The notes: generated by a model not told the origin, from the sequence alone. A DNA stretch of 7,958 nucleotides from Streptococcaceae bacterium (GCA_031270215.1 JAISYB010000041.1:1-7958), one strand, 5' to 3'; counted from the first letter of the stretch, positions 1 through 5,903 are shown. A program made the numbers and translations.

Positions 1-22
1 TCTCGAATCATGTGAATGGGGT

Positions 23-54
23 GCTATTTGTTAAATAGCCTAATTTTGTTTTTA
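23..54 (+). terminator. terminator-like hairpin at left edge
   Basis: A perfect 7-bp stem (GCTATTT at 23-29 pairing with AAATAGC at 33-39, loop GTT) is followed by a T-rich run (40-54). This has the layout of an intrinsic terminator, though the stem holds only two G-C pairs. It may end a plus-strand gene lying left of the window; stop codons occur at 13-15, 32-34 and 36-38 in the three forward frames, so which frame that gene used cannot be told. The link to an upstream gene is inference. Confidence 0.4.
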
Positions 55-80
55 GCAATGAAAAAACAAGGGGGTAGTAT

Positions 81-257
81 GTGAAGAAACAATTGCTAAT
101 TTTTAATTTATTGATATTATTTGTGATTATTAGTCAAGTACCTTTGACGGAGATTGATGGGAAACGAGGTTATTTTAAATTTGGCGCAGCAACTCTTCCA
201 ATGGGAGTGTCTAGTCAAGAGATGATTTTTTTCAATGTTAAGTTGATTTCGACCTAG
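81..257 (+). CDS. small secreted or membrane peptide, unrecognised (58 aa)
   Basis: Unrecognised. The ORF starts with GTG at 81, six bases after a good Shine-Dalgarno sequence AAGGGGG (68-74), and ends at TAG 255-257, giving 58 residues. The first residues are MKKQ, followed by a hydrophobic stretch of about 15 residues (roughly 5-19) and then a polar tail with LTEIDGKRG; this is the shape of a signal peptide or a single N-terminal membrane anchor, leaving a mature part of about 35-40 residues. There are no cysteines, no double-glycine leader and no lipobox. The GTG overlaps the stop of a 22-codon frame (16-84) by four bases, which could mean translational coupling or chance. An AT-rich hairpin covers its stop codon. 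It could be a real small exported peptide or the remnant of a larger gene; the RBS and the signal-like N-terminus favour a real gene. Confidence 0.5.
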   Translation: MKKQLLIFNLLILFVIISQVPLTEIDGKRGYFKFGAATLPMGVSSQEMIFFNVKLIST

Positions 258-279
258 AAAAATTTGGCTTTTTTTCTAG
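254..279 (+). terminator. AT-rich hairpin after the 58-aa ORF
   Basis: CTAGAAAAA (254-262) and TTTTTCTAG (271-279) form a perfect 9-bp inverted repeat with an 8-base loop, followed by TTTTG. The stem contains the stop codon of the small upstream ORF. It is weak in G-C pairs, so termination may be partial and some transcription may run into the CBS-ACT gene. Being symmetrical, it could equally act on the opposite strand. Confidence 0.4.
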
Positions 280-341
280 TTTTGTGAGAAAATTTAGCTA
301 GATTGATTCCTATAAAGCACAAAGGAAAGGTTGGTTATTAG

Positions 342-977
342 ATGTCAGTTAAAGATTTTATGACTAAAAAGGTCATCTATGTTTCCCCAGAAACGAAAAT
401 TGCTAAGGCGAGTGAATTGATGAAAGCACACCAAATCCATCGCCTGCCGGTCATAGAGCATGACCGACTCGTCGGTTTATTGACAGAGGGCACCATCAAG
501 GATGCAACGCCTAGTAAAGCTACGAGCTTATCCATTTATGAGATGAACTATTTGCTTAATAAAACAACGGTTAAAGATGTGATGATTAAGCACGTTATCA
601 CAGTTTCCCGTTTTGCAATGCTTGAGGAGGCGATTGCTTTAATGCGCCAGCACAATATCGGTGTCCTACCGGTAGTAGATGATGAGCAGATTGTCGGTAT
701 TATTACTGACAAGGACATCTTTGATGCGTTTCTTGCAATCTCAGGTTACGGTTTGCCAGGTGTTAGACTGACACTTGCCTTACAAACGGATGCAGCAGGA
801 GAGCTAGCGGAGGTGGCAGCGATTTTAGCCAGACATAATCTCTCTGTCAATACGATTATTATTAATAGACGTGAGGGATTAACACTTGAAATTCAAATTA
901 AAACTGCATCTATAGCAGAGGTACAAGAAATATTTGATGGCAGTAAGTTTAAGATTTTATGCTTAAGTGCAAAATAG
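342..977 (+). CDS. CBS-pair and ACT domain protein (AcuB-like)
   Basis: A cytoplasmic regulatory-type protein of 211 residues with two CBS domains followed by an ACT domain. The first CBS domain spans about residues 3-56 (VKDFM at the start, HRLPV and LVGLLTEG in the core). The second spans about 77-131 (VKDVM, IGVLPVVDD, IVGIITDKDIFDAF). The ACT domain fills about 140-209, with the pattern AAGELAEVAAILARHNLSVN. CBS pairs commonly bind adenine nucleotides or S-adenosylmethionine and ACT domains bind small ligands such as amino acids, so this is probably a ligand sensor; the partner and ligand are not visible. The same architecture is annotated AcuB (acetoin utilization) in Bacillus and streptococci, but no acetoin genes are nearby, so the name should not be taken as function. 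The start ATG follows AAGGAAAGG (322-330) with an 11-base gap, somewhat long. tpx begins 27 bases downstream, suggesting one transcript. Confidence 0.9.
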   Translation: MSVKDFMTKKVIYVSPETKIAKASELMKAHQIHRLPVIEHDRLVGLLTEGTIKDATPSKATSLSIYEMNYLLNKTTVKDVMIKHVITVSRFAMLEEAIALMRQHNIGVLPVVDDEQIVGIITDKDIFDAFLAISGYGLPGVRLTLALQTDAAGELAEVAAILARHNLSVNTIIINRREGLTLEIQIKTASIAEVQEIFDGSKFKILCLSAK

Positions 978-1004
978 CTATCGCTAGGAAAAATGGAGGC
1001 TACT

Positions 1005-1496
1005 ATGGAAATCAAAGAAAAAGGTCAGGTTATATTTGAAATTGACCCAGTAGAAATCGGTCAAATTGCTCCAAATTTCACTTTAAATGATTTGAATAAT
1101 CAGCCAGTAACACTAGCAAATTTGCTCAATCGTCCTGTTATCTTAAGTATTTTCCCTGATATTAATACTCGTGTTTGCTCCCTGCAAACACGCAGGTTCA
1201 ACCAGCTAGCCAGCCAAAACAGTCAGTTAAATTTTCTGTCTATCTCTAATAATACAAAAGCTGAGCAGGAAAAATGGTGTGCAGCAGAAGGGGTTGAAAT
1301 GACAATTCTCCATGATGATCTGCAATTCGGCAAGCTCTACGGCTTATACGCTAAGGAGATTAATCATCTTGCACGAGCAGTTTACGTGCTTGATACGAAT
1401 GCTCAGATTATCTATCGTGAGGTTTTGGAGGAAATCACTCAAGAGCCAGACTATCAGGCTGCTTTAGCTGCCGCAGAAAATTTACTTGAGGCTTAG
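1005..1496 (+). CDS. tpx: thiol peroxidase (atypical 2-Cys peroxiredoxin)
   Basis: Tpx reduces hydrogen peroxide and organic hydroperoxides in the cytoplasm, using thioredoxin as electron donor. From the ATG at 1005 the protein has 163 residues, in the usual Tpx range. The peroxidatic motif PxxxTxxC reads PDINTRVC, with the attacking cysteine at residue 58 and the conserved Pro and Thr at 51 and 55. The resolving cysteine is residue 92 in KWCAAEG, matching the Cys61/Cys95 spacing known from E. coli Tpx. The later LARAVYVLD segment carries the conserved arginine. An in-frame ATG at 993 exists, but GGAGG (995-999) lies five bases before 1005 and would be inside the gene if 993 were used, so 1005 is preferred. 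It is probably co-transcribed with the CBS-ACT gene and is followed by an inverted repeat (1515-1554). Confidence 0.93.
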   Translation: MEIKEKGQVIFEIDPVEIGQIAPNFTLNDLNNQPVTLANLLNRPVILSIFPDINTRVCSLQTRRFNQLASQNSQLNFLSISNNTKAEQEKWCAAEGVEMTILHDDLQFGKLYGLYAKEINHLARAVYVLDTNAQIIYREVLEEITQEPDYQAALAAAENLLEA

Positions 1497-1514
1497 AGAT
1501 AAGTCCATAATTTC

Positions 1515-1554
1515 TAACGGTTATCAATTGCGTAAGTGCAAGGGGTATCCGTTA
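1515..1554 (+). terminator. possible tpx terminator / inverted repeat
   Basis: TAACGG (1515-1520) pairs with CCGTTA (1549-1554), a short TTGC/GCAA helix lies inside, and a weakly T-rich TTATTTGTGTTAT follows. It begins 19 bases after the tpx stop, where a terminator is expected. The stem is interrupted and the tail is not a clean T run, so termination is only a possibility. Confidence 0.35.
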
Positions 1555-1566
1555 TTTGTGTTATAG

Positions 1567-1707
1567 GAAGAAGTTAAGAAAAGTGGGACGATTAGATGTA
1601 TATCCAGTGTGAAGTGTCATGTCAAGGCGCTCAAACGGTTAGCTCAAAACATCACGCTAACTGATTTAGTCAAATCGTCTTATTATCCAAGAGGTAACGA
1701 TACTTAA
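1567..1707 (+). pseudogene. possible degraded IS3-type transposase fragment
   Basis: A frame open from just after TAG 1564-1566 to TAA 1705-1707 encodes a basic stretch that includes LKRLAQ and, further on, LTDLVKSSYYPR. The latter loosely resembles the opening of IS3-family OrfB proteins, where a short helix ends in a motif like RSTYYY. There is no good start codon with an RBS, no flanking terminal inverted repeats were recognised, and the rest of a transposase is absent. If real, it is a short relic; it may equally be chance coding potential. The similarity is from memory of the family pattern and not from an alignment. Confidence 0.2.
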
Positions 1708-1729
1708 CGGTCGTGTCAACGTAGTCCAT
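1670..1729 (-). CDS. possible 19-aa ORF with strong SD
   Basis: On the minus strand an exact AGGAGG (1739-1734) lies four bases before an ATG (1729-1727) that opens a 19-codon frame beginning MDYVDTTVKYRY and ending with TGA at 1672-1670. It lies after the terminator of the MATE operon and has no obvious promoter of its own. It could be the 5' stump of a decayed gene, a tiny leader peptide, or chance. No family is recognised. It overlaps the plus-strand fragment at 1567-1707, so at most one of the two is likely to be real. Confidence 0.2.
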   Translation of the reverse strand: MDYVDTTVKYRYLLDNKTI

Positions 1730-1758
1730 TGAACCTCCTGCTTGAGTTTTGGGGTATC

Positions 1759-1785
1759 AAAAAAACCTCGAGAAACCTCCCGAGG
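1759..1785 (-). terminator. intrinsic terminator of the MATE operon
   Basis: Read on the minus strand, CCTCG (1785-1781) and CGAGG (1770-1766) form a G-C-rich stem around a 10-base loop, immediately followed by seven T residues (1765-1759). It lies 25 bases past the stop of the small lipoprotein-like gene, the expected place for the end of that operon. Confidence 0.75.
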
Positions 1786-1810
1786 AACTTGGTGTTATTT
1801 GCATTTTTGG

Positions 1811-2206
1811 CTAGTTATTTACGACCTTTTCATAAGGAATTGCTCTAGTTAGCCCGATGAGCCCTTTTCTAGCACTCAGAGTAAAGAGGAGCTTATTAGC
1901 AGCTACTTTAACAAATTTATACTTGGTGCCATTTTTATTGGTAAAGATAAATGTTTCCTTACCCTCTTGTTGATTTAAGGTTAAGTTGACTTGCTTTTCT
2001 CCTGCACGTTTCAGGGAAATGGTTTTACCTTTAGCATTTGAGAGGGTGAACTGATCATGGGTTGTAATGTCCTCCTCCGTTTGCCACTTGCCTTCTAACC
2101 AACCAAAATCATTTGCCCCTTGCTGCTTAATTAAGTAAAAGCATGCAGCAAGGACGACGATTACAGCAACCACTGCAACAATTATTCCTTTTTTCTTTTT
2201 TAACAT
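1811..2206 (-). CDS. small lipoprotein or membrane-anchored protein, unknown function
   Basis: A 131-residue protein with a lysine-rich start (LKKKK), a hydrophobic segment at about residues 7-25 and an extracellular-type polar domain. The segment contains LAAC at residues 19-22, which fits a lipobox with Cys22 as the lipid-modified residue; however the residues after the cysteine (FYLI) are still hydrophobic, so an uncleaved N-terminal anchor is also possible. The rest is lysine-, threonine- and asparagine-rich, with a GWLEGKWQTEED segment right after the anchor and alternating patterns suggesting beta strands; the outline recalls small lipocalin-like or domain-of-unknown-function surface proteins, but no family is recognised. 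An ideal RBS AAAGGAGG (2220-2213) lies six bases before the ATG. The gene begins 27 bases after the MATE stop and ends before a terminator, so it is the last gene of a two-gene operon. Confidence 0.8.
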   Translation of the reverse strand: MLKKKKGIIVAVVAVIVVLAACFYLIKQQGANDFGWLEGKWQTEEDITTHDQFTLSNAKGKTISLKRAGEKQVNLTLNQQEGKETFIFTNKNGTKYKFVKVAANKLLFTLSARKGLIGLTRAIPYEKVVNN

Positions 2207-2233
2207 CTGAATCCTCCTTTGTAATAAATTGAG

Positions 2234-3523
2234 TTAAATTACTTGATTGAATCGCCATCTAAGAAACAACATTCTAAAGGTATTGTCTAGCGTTGTTGCT
2301 AACCAGACACCGACAAGCCCGAAGCCTAGCCCATATCCCAAGGCTAAACCGAGTAGAATACGTATGACCCACATTCCAAAAGCAGTCGCATAAAACGGCA
2401 GCTTCGCATTACCAATTCCTTGAAACGCTGCGGTATAAATCAAGGTGCCAGCGTTTGGCAAGCTAGCGATACAGGAGAATAAGGCAACAATAGCACTTGC
2501 AGCAAGCGCAGTTTTATTCTGTGTAAAGAGCATTGATAAGGGGAGATGTACGAGGTAGATAATACCAGAGGTCAGATACATCAGAAGGGTTGTGATAATA
2601 AGTGCGCTATGTGTGTAAGCTTTAACTTCTTTTTTATCTCCCCTACCATAAGAGCGCGCAGTCAAGACAACCGTAGCAGTCGCAATCCCGAATCCTGGCA
2701 TGTAGTTAAATTGCGTAATGGTTTCCCCGATTGCATTACCGGCAAAAACGTCCGCTCCAAAATGGATAATTAAAACAATCACAATCAGGTCTCCAACTCT
2801 CATCATTACGCGTTCAGCGCTGGCAGGTATGGCAAGATTGATTAGCTGTCGGTCGATTTTTATTTTTAAGACAGTCCTAAGCGGACAATTCAGTTGCGTT
2901 TTCTGCAAGCTGTAGTAGAGTAAGGCGTTGCCGATAATCCTTGCGATAATTGTCCCTGCTGCCGCTCCGGCGACACCGAAGTGACAGATAAAGATGAAGA
3001 AGCTACTTAAGATGACATTTAAGCCATTGACTAACAAGCCAACATACATGGGAAGTCGTGGTTTATTAGCAATACGCAGGAGATTTCCCAATGTCGTCAT
3101 CAAAGCTAATAAGAAGATTGTCCCGCCGACTAAGAAGAGGTAAAGCGTGCCAAGTATTAGGACATTTTCGCGCCCACCCAAGAGTGAGATGATTGGACGC
3201 GCAAGGCAAATGGCAATTAAGCTTAGAGTGAAGCTGACAAATAAAGTTAATTTGAGTGCTTGGGCAACGGCACGTTTGCGTTGCGTCTTTTGGGGACTTC
3301 GGGCGACAAAACTGGCACTAGCTGCGCCAAGAGCAATGAAAATAGCTTGAAAGACTGCGATAACATTTGTGCCAAGTGCGACACCGCTGACGGCATCTAA
3401 GCTAATTTTGGCAACTAAAAAAGCATCAACTAAACCGACCAGCATTTGTAAAAAATTTTCAATAATAGCTGGTGCGGCGATTTGTAATAACCTTTGTTTG
3501 ATGCTTTGCTTTGATGATACCAC
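2234..3523 (-). CDS. MATE family efflux transporter
   Basis: A polytopic membrane protein of 429 residues, the usual length for MATE (NorM/DinF-type) cation-coupled multidrug and toxin exporters, which carry about 12 membrane helices in two homologous halves. The first half opens with LLQIAAPAIIENFLQMLVGLVDAFLV (first part at residues 12-30), with the conserved proline in helix 1. The second half restarts near residue 228 with NLAIPASAERVMMRVGDL and continues into the conserved MPGFGIATATVVLTARSYGRGD region (275-296). Close to the C-terminus GIGNAKLPF and GVWLAT match the MATE pattern. Substrate cannot be read from the sequence. The start is GTG (3523-3521), preceded by the G-rich GAGGGGA and AAGGGGG sequences. 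It is the first gene of an operon with the small lipoprotein-like gene, with promoter candidates at 3561-3598. Confidence 0.92.
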   Translation of the reverse strand: MVSSKQSIKQRLLQIAAPAIIENFLQMLVGLVDAFLVAKISLDAVSGVALGTNVIAVFQAIFIALGAASASFVARSPQKTQRKRAVAQALKLTLFVSFTLSLIAICLARPIISLLGGRENVLILGTLYLFLVGGTIFLLALMTTLGNLLRIANKPRLPMYVGLLVNGLNVILSSFFIFICHFGVAGAAAGTIIARIIGNALLYYSLQKTQLNCPLRTVLKIKIDRQLINLAIPASAERVMMRVGDLIVIVLIIHFGADVFAGNAIGETITQFNYMPGFGIATATVVLTARSYGRGDKKEVKAYTHSALIITTLLMYLTSGIIYLVHLPLSMLFTQNKTALAASAIVALFSCIASLPNAGTLIYTAAFQGIGNAKLPFYATAFGMWVIRILLGLALGYGLGFGLVGVWLATTLDNTFRMLFLRWRFNQVI

Positions 3524-3560
3524 TTATCCCCTCACCCCCTTTTTTAGCTTGTTTACTATT

Positions 3561-3598
3561 TGTATAGAAATTATAATATAAATCCGGCAAAATATCAC
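3561..3598 (-). promoter_or_regulatory. candidate promoter of the MATE operon
   Basis: Two overlapping sigma-A-type promoters can be drawn on the minus strand. One has TTGCCG (3590-3585) and TATACA (3566-3561) with an 18-base spacer. The other has GTGATA (3598-3593) and an exact TATAAT (3575-3570) with a 17-base spacer. Either would give a leader of roughly 30-40 bases before the GTG start. Which is used cannot be told from sequence. Confidence 0.5.
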
Positions 3599-3641
3599 TT
3601 ACCAGGTGTAAAATGCTAGAAGCTATGAATTAGTCATATAA

Positions 3642-3679
3642 AAAGTAAAAAGCTTGGATAAGAATATATCGCAAGCTTT
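3642..3679 (-). terminator. hairpin with T-rich tail, possible terminator
   Basis: AAAGCTTG (3679-3672, minus strand) pairs perfectly with CAAGCTTT (3656-3649), and an inner GATA/TATC helix adds four pairs with one bulged base. The minus strand then continues TTTACTTTTT. It fits an intrinsic terminator for transcription coming from the flavoprotein gene, though it lies about 200 bases past that stop codon. It would also insulate the MATE promoter from read-through. Confidence 0.5.
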
Positions 3680-3877
3680 CATAGGGTGTGTGGGGAAGAT
3701 GAGAGAGTAATGTCTTGTGCCGGATTAGTCATCATTGCCAAAAATCTATAAATATTTCTAACCAAGATTCATCACTGTGTTTATTTCCCGCTCCTGTGCG
3801 TCCGATTTTGCCACTTTTGCATTTTCTTCAAGAGTTCAGATTTAATCTTGACGTGTTAAACAAGCTTCGTCCTGCCT

Positions 3878-5137
3878 TTACAGCTCTGCTGCTCCTTTGC
3901 CGGCAACATATCCTGTGACAAATGCAGCCGTAATGTTATAGCCGCCCGTGTAACCATTAATGTCTAATAGCTCGCCGCAGAAAAATAAGCCATGGACGTG
4001 CTTACTTGCCATTGTTTTAGGATTAACCTCTTTGAGTGAAATGCCACCACCTGTGACAAATGCCTTGTCTAGCGGCCAAGTGCCATTGATGTGAATGACA
4101 AAATTTTTGCTCAGTGCGGCAAGTCTTTGCCAATCTTTATCAAGTATTTGCTTGAGTGACAAGCTTTCCTTGATAGCTAGTTCATGGATTAAATAAATCA
4201 ATAATCGCTCAGGCAACCACGTTTTCAGTCCATTTTTAATTGTTTTAAGCGGCGTATTTTTGGCGATTTCCTTTAAATGCTTGACTAGGTCATTAAGTGA
4301 TGAATCAGGGAAAAAATCGAGTGTTAGTAAAACGACCTCCTGTGTTTTAAGCAATTTAACAACTGTGCTACTGCAACGCAACGCCGCAGGACCTGATAAA
4401 CCAAAATGAGTGAATAGTAAATCCATTCTGTGACTTACAAGCTTTTTGTTTTTTTCATTTAAGACAGCGAGTGTGACGCCTTGTAGACTAACGCCTTGGA
4501 GCTGATCCTTTTTAATGAAGCGATCGTTTGAACATAAGGGAACCTCGGTTGGATACAGTGGGGTAATGCTGTGATTAAGTCTTTTTGCAAATTCGTATCC
4601 ATCACCAGTGCTTCCTGTATAGCGATAGGTTTTTCCACCAGTTGCCAAGATGACGGCGCGCGCGTTAAGCGTCTGTTGATTAATTAATCTAACGCCTGTG
4701 ACTTCTCCGTTATTAACACAAATAGCGCTAACTGCTACCTCAAAGTAGCAGGTGACTTGATGTTTTTCCAAAAGGGAAGTAAGGGTGTCAACGATTGTTT
4801 TTGAACGGTTGGTAACAGGGAAGAGTCTGCCATGGTCTTCCTCTTTGAGCGGAACACCATTATCAACAAAAAGCTTGATGATGTCGTAATTATTAAATTG
4901 AGAAAAGGCGCTATATAAAAATTTGTTGCCATTTGGGATATGTCTGAGGATTTCCTCAGGAGATTTGGCATTGGTGACATTACATCTGCCACCACCAGTT
5001 AATAATAGCTTTTTGCCGAGCCGTTTGTTTTTCTCAAGTAGCGCAACTCTTGCACCGTTTTGGGCTGCACTCAGTGCTGCGAGCATACCGCTTGTGCCAC
5101 CACCAACGACAATGACATCGAAATTTTGATTATTCAT
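3878..5137 (-). CDS. FAD/NAD(P)-dependent oxidoreductase, HI0933/BaiN type
   Basis: A cytoplasmic flavoprotein of 419 residues, the normal length for the HI0933-like family (also labelled BaiN-like or aminoacetone-oxidase-family FAD-binding enzyme). The N-terminal Rossmann motif is VVGGGTSG (10-17) with the acidic ribose-binding residue Glu35 in LLEKN. The family signature TGGGRCNVTN lies at 47-56, ATGGKTYRYTGSTGDG at 165-180 and GLSGPAAL at 246-253. The C-terminal FAD segment GELLDINGYTGGYN lies at 388-401. The physiological substrate of this family is poorly established; bile-acid or aminoacetone activity should not be inferred here. The ATG has the SD AAGAGGT five to six bases upstream. 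It starts 21 bases after the C26 hydrolase stop, so the two genes almost certainly share a transcript. Confidence 0.92.
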   Translation of the reverse strand: MNNQNFDVIVVGGGTSGMLAALSAAQNGARVALLEKNKRLGKKLLLTGGGRCNVTNAKSPEEILRHIPNGNKFLYSAFSQFNNYDIIKLFVDNGVPLKEEDHGRLFPVTNRSKTIVDTLTSLLEKHQVTCYFEVAVSAICVNNGEVTGVRLINQQTLNARAVILATGGKTYRYTGSTGDGYEFAKRLNHSITPLYPTEVPLCSNDRFIKKDQLQGVSLQGVTLAVLNEKNKKLVSHRMDLLFTHFGLSGPAALRCSSTVVKLLKTQEVVLLTLDFFPDSSLNDLVKHLKEIAKNTPLKTIKNGLKTWLPERLLIYLIHELAIKESLSLKQILDKDWQRLAALSKNFVIHINGTWPLDKAFVTGGGISLKEVNPKTMASKHVHGLFFCGELLDINGYTGGYNITAAFVTGYVAGKGAAEL

Positions 5138-5158
5138 TTGTGACCTCTTTTGGTTATT

Positions 5159-5869
5159 TTAAAGCTGATGGACAGCGTATCTAAAAATATTTAAATCTTC
5201 TTTTCTGGCAGCATACATAAAGTCTGGATGCCACTGAACGCCTAGGAATTTAAGCGTTGAATCAATTGATTCAACTGCCTCGATAACTTCGTCCTCAGGA
5301 GAGAGTGCTGAGATTTTTAGCGGAGAAGCAATCTGCTTAATAGCTTGCTGGTGAAAGGAATTAACGGTAGACTTTCTGCCATAAATCTTAGACAGCACGC
5401 TGTCTTTTTTATTTTTAATTGAATGTGTTGGCTGCGTGTAAGGAGCGCTTTGCCAATGATTCTCAACTTTTTGCATGAGCGTGCCTCCTATTGCGACATT
5501 TACCAGCTGCATACCGCGGCAAACGCCAAAGATTGGCTTGCCTTGTCTGATCGCCTCATTGACTAATGAAAGCTCAAACGCATCACGCTCGCGGTTATAA
5601 TCCTTAGATTTGGTTAGATTAACCTCCCCATAAAACTCTGGTGCAACGTTTTGTCCGCCAGCTAGGATTAATTTATCAATCATTGAAATATATTTTTTGG
5701 TCGTGTTCGGGTCACCAATCGGGATCATGATTGGCAGACCGCCGACTGCTTGAACTGCTTTGATATAGCCTGAGGGGTTATAGCTGATTGGCATATGTCC
5801 CATACCCTCTCCGGAATCTCTACGTTCATTTGCTGCTACCCCAATAATTATCTGTCCCAATATTTTCAC
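5159..5869 (-). CDS. class I glutamine amidotransferase-like hydrolase (peptidase C26, PuuD-like)
   Basis: Members of the C26 family hydrolyse gamma-glutamyl amides such as gamma-glutamyl-GABA, or act as stand-alone glutamine-amidotransferase-like hydrolases in the cytoplasm. This 236-residue protein has the nucleophile elbow FGVCRGMQLVN with Cys117, the family motif VNSFHQQAI (169-177), and the catalytic histidine His214 in GVQWHPD. The third triad residue, normally Glu in WHPE, is Asp216 here. The oxyanion-side loop reads LAGGQNVAPEFYGE (69-82), where many relatives have GGGDVDP. No other putrescine-pathway gene is visible, so the substrate is uncertain. The start given is GTG at 5869; a TTG at 5860-5858 is an attractive alternative, because GGGGTGA lies five bases before it and the protein would then begin MGQIIIGV, like homologs. 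It heads an operon with the flavoprotein gene. Confidence 0.88.
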   Translation of the reverse strand: MKILGQIIIGVAANERRDSGEGMGHMPISYNPSGYIKAVQAVGGLPIMIPIGDPNTTKKYISMIDKLILAGGQNVAPEFYGEVNLTKSKDYNRERDAFELSLVNEAIRQGKPIFGVCRGMQLVNVAIGGTLMQKVENHWQSAPYTQPTHSIKNKKDSVLSKIYGRKSTVNSFHQQAIKQIASPLKISALSPEDEVIEAVESIDSTLKFLGVQWHPDFMYAARKEDLNIFRYAVHQL

Positions 5870-5894
5870 CCCATCTCAGTATTTATCTAATGCT

Positions 5895-5903
5895 ATTTTA
5901 GCA
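5895..5903 (-). promoter_or_regulatory. extended -10 promoter of the C26 hydrolase operon
   Basis: On the minus strand TGCTAAAAT (5903-5895) fits an extended -10 element (TGn plus TAAAAT). No good -35 box lies 16-18 bases upstream, as is common for extended -10 promoters. Transcription would begin near 5888, leaving a leader of about 20 bases before the GTG. Confidence 0.45.

Larger units (their letters stand above)
1497..1810. other. gene-poor spacer between convergent genes
   Basis: This 314-bp stretch lies between tpx (+) and the small lipoprotein-like gene (-). It holds an inverted repeat near the tpx end, a 46-codon open stretch (1567-1704, TAA at 1705-1707) without a convincing start, an opposite-strand 19-codon ORF with a strong SD (1670-1729), and a minus-strand terminator (1759-1785). 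No normal gene was found on either strand. Confidence 0.7.
3524..3877. other. spacer upstream of the MATE operon
   Basis: This 354-bp stretch separates two minus-strand transcription units. It contains the MATE promoter candidates (3561-3598) and a hairpin with a T-rich tail (3642-3679) that could end the flavoprotein operon. The part from about 3700 to 3877 shows no ORF with a credible start; two short minus-strand frames look mildly protein-like but lack starts. Confidence 0.65.

Noticed and set aside
311..316. TATAAA as a -10 box for the CBS-ACT gene
   Set aside because: No -35 or TGn extension fits, and the start site would fall on the ribosome binding site.
993..1004. Upstream ATG for tpx at 993
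   Set aside because: Using it would place the strong GGAGG inside the gene; its own upstream TAGGAA is too close.
2546..3581. Several plus-strand ORFs of 65-75 codons inside and across the start of the MATE gene
   Set aside because: They lie antisense to a clear MATE coding sequence, lack good ribosome binding sites and have no recognisable domains.
3715..3918. Plus-strand 67-codon ORF starting in the spacer
   Set aside because: It runs into the 3' end of the flavoprotein gene on the other strand, has no SD before its ATG and has a composition unlike a real protein.
4735..5129. ORFs of 68 and 86 codons overlapping the flavoprotein N-terminus
   Set aside because: Both are shadows of the well-supported FAD-binding coding sequence.
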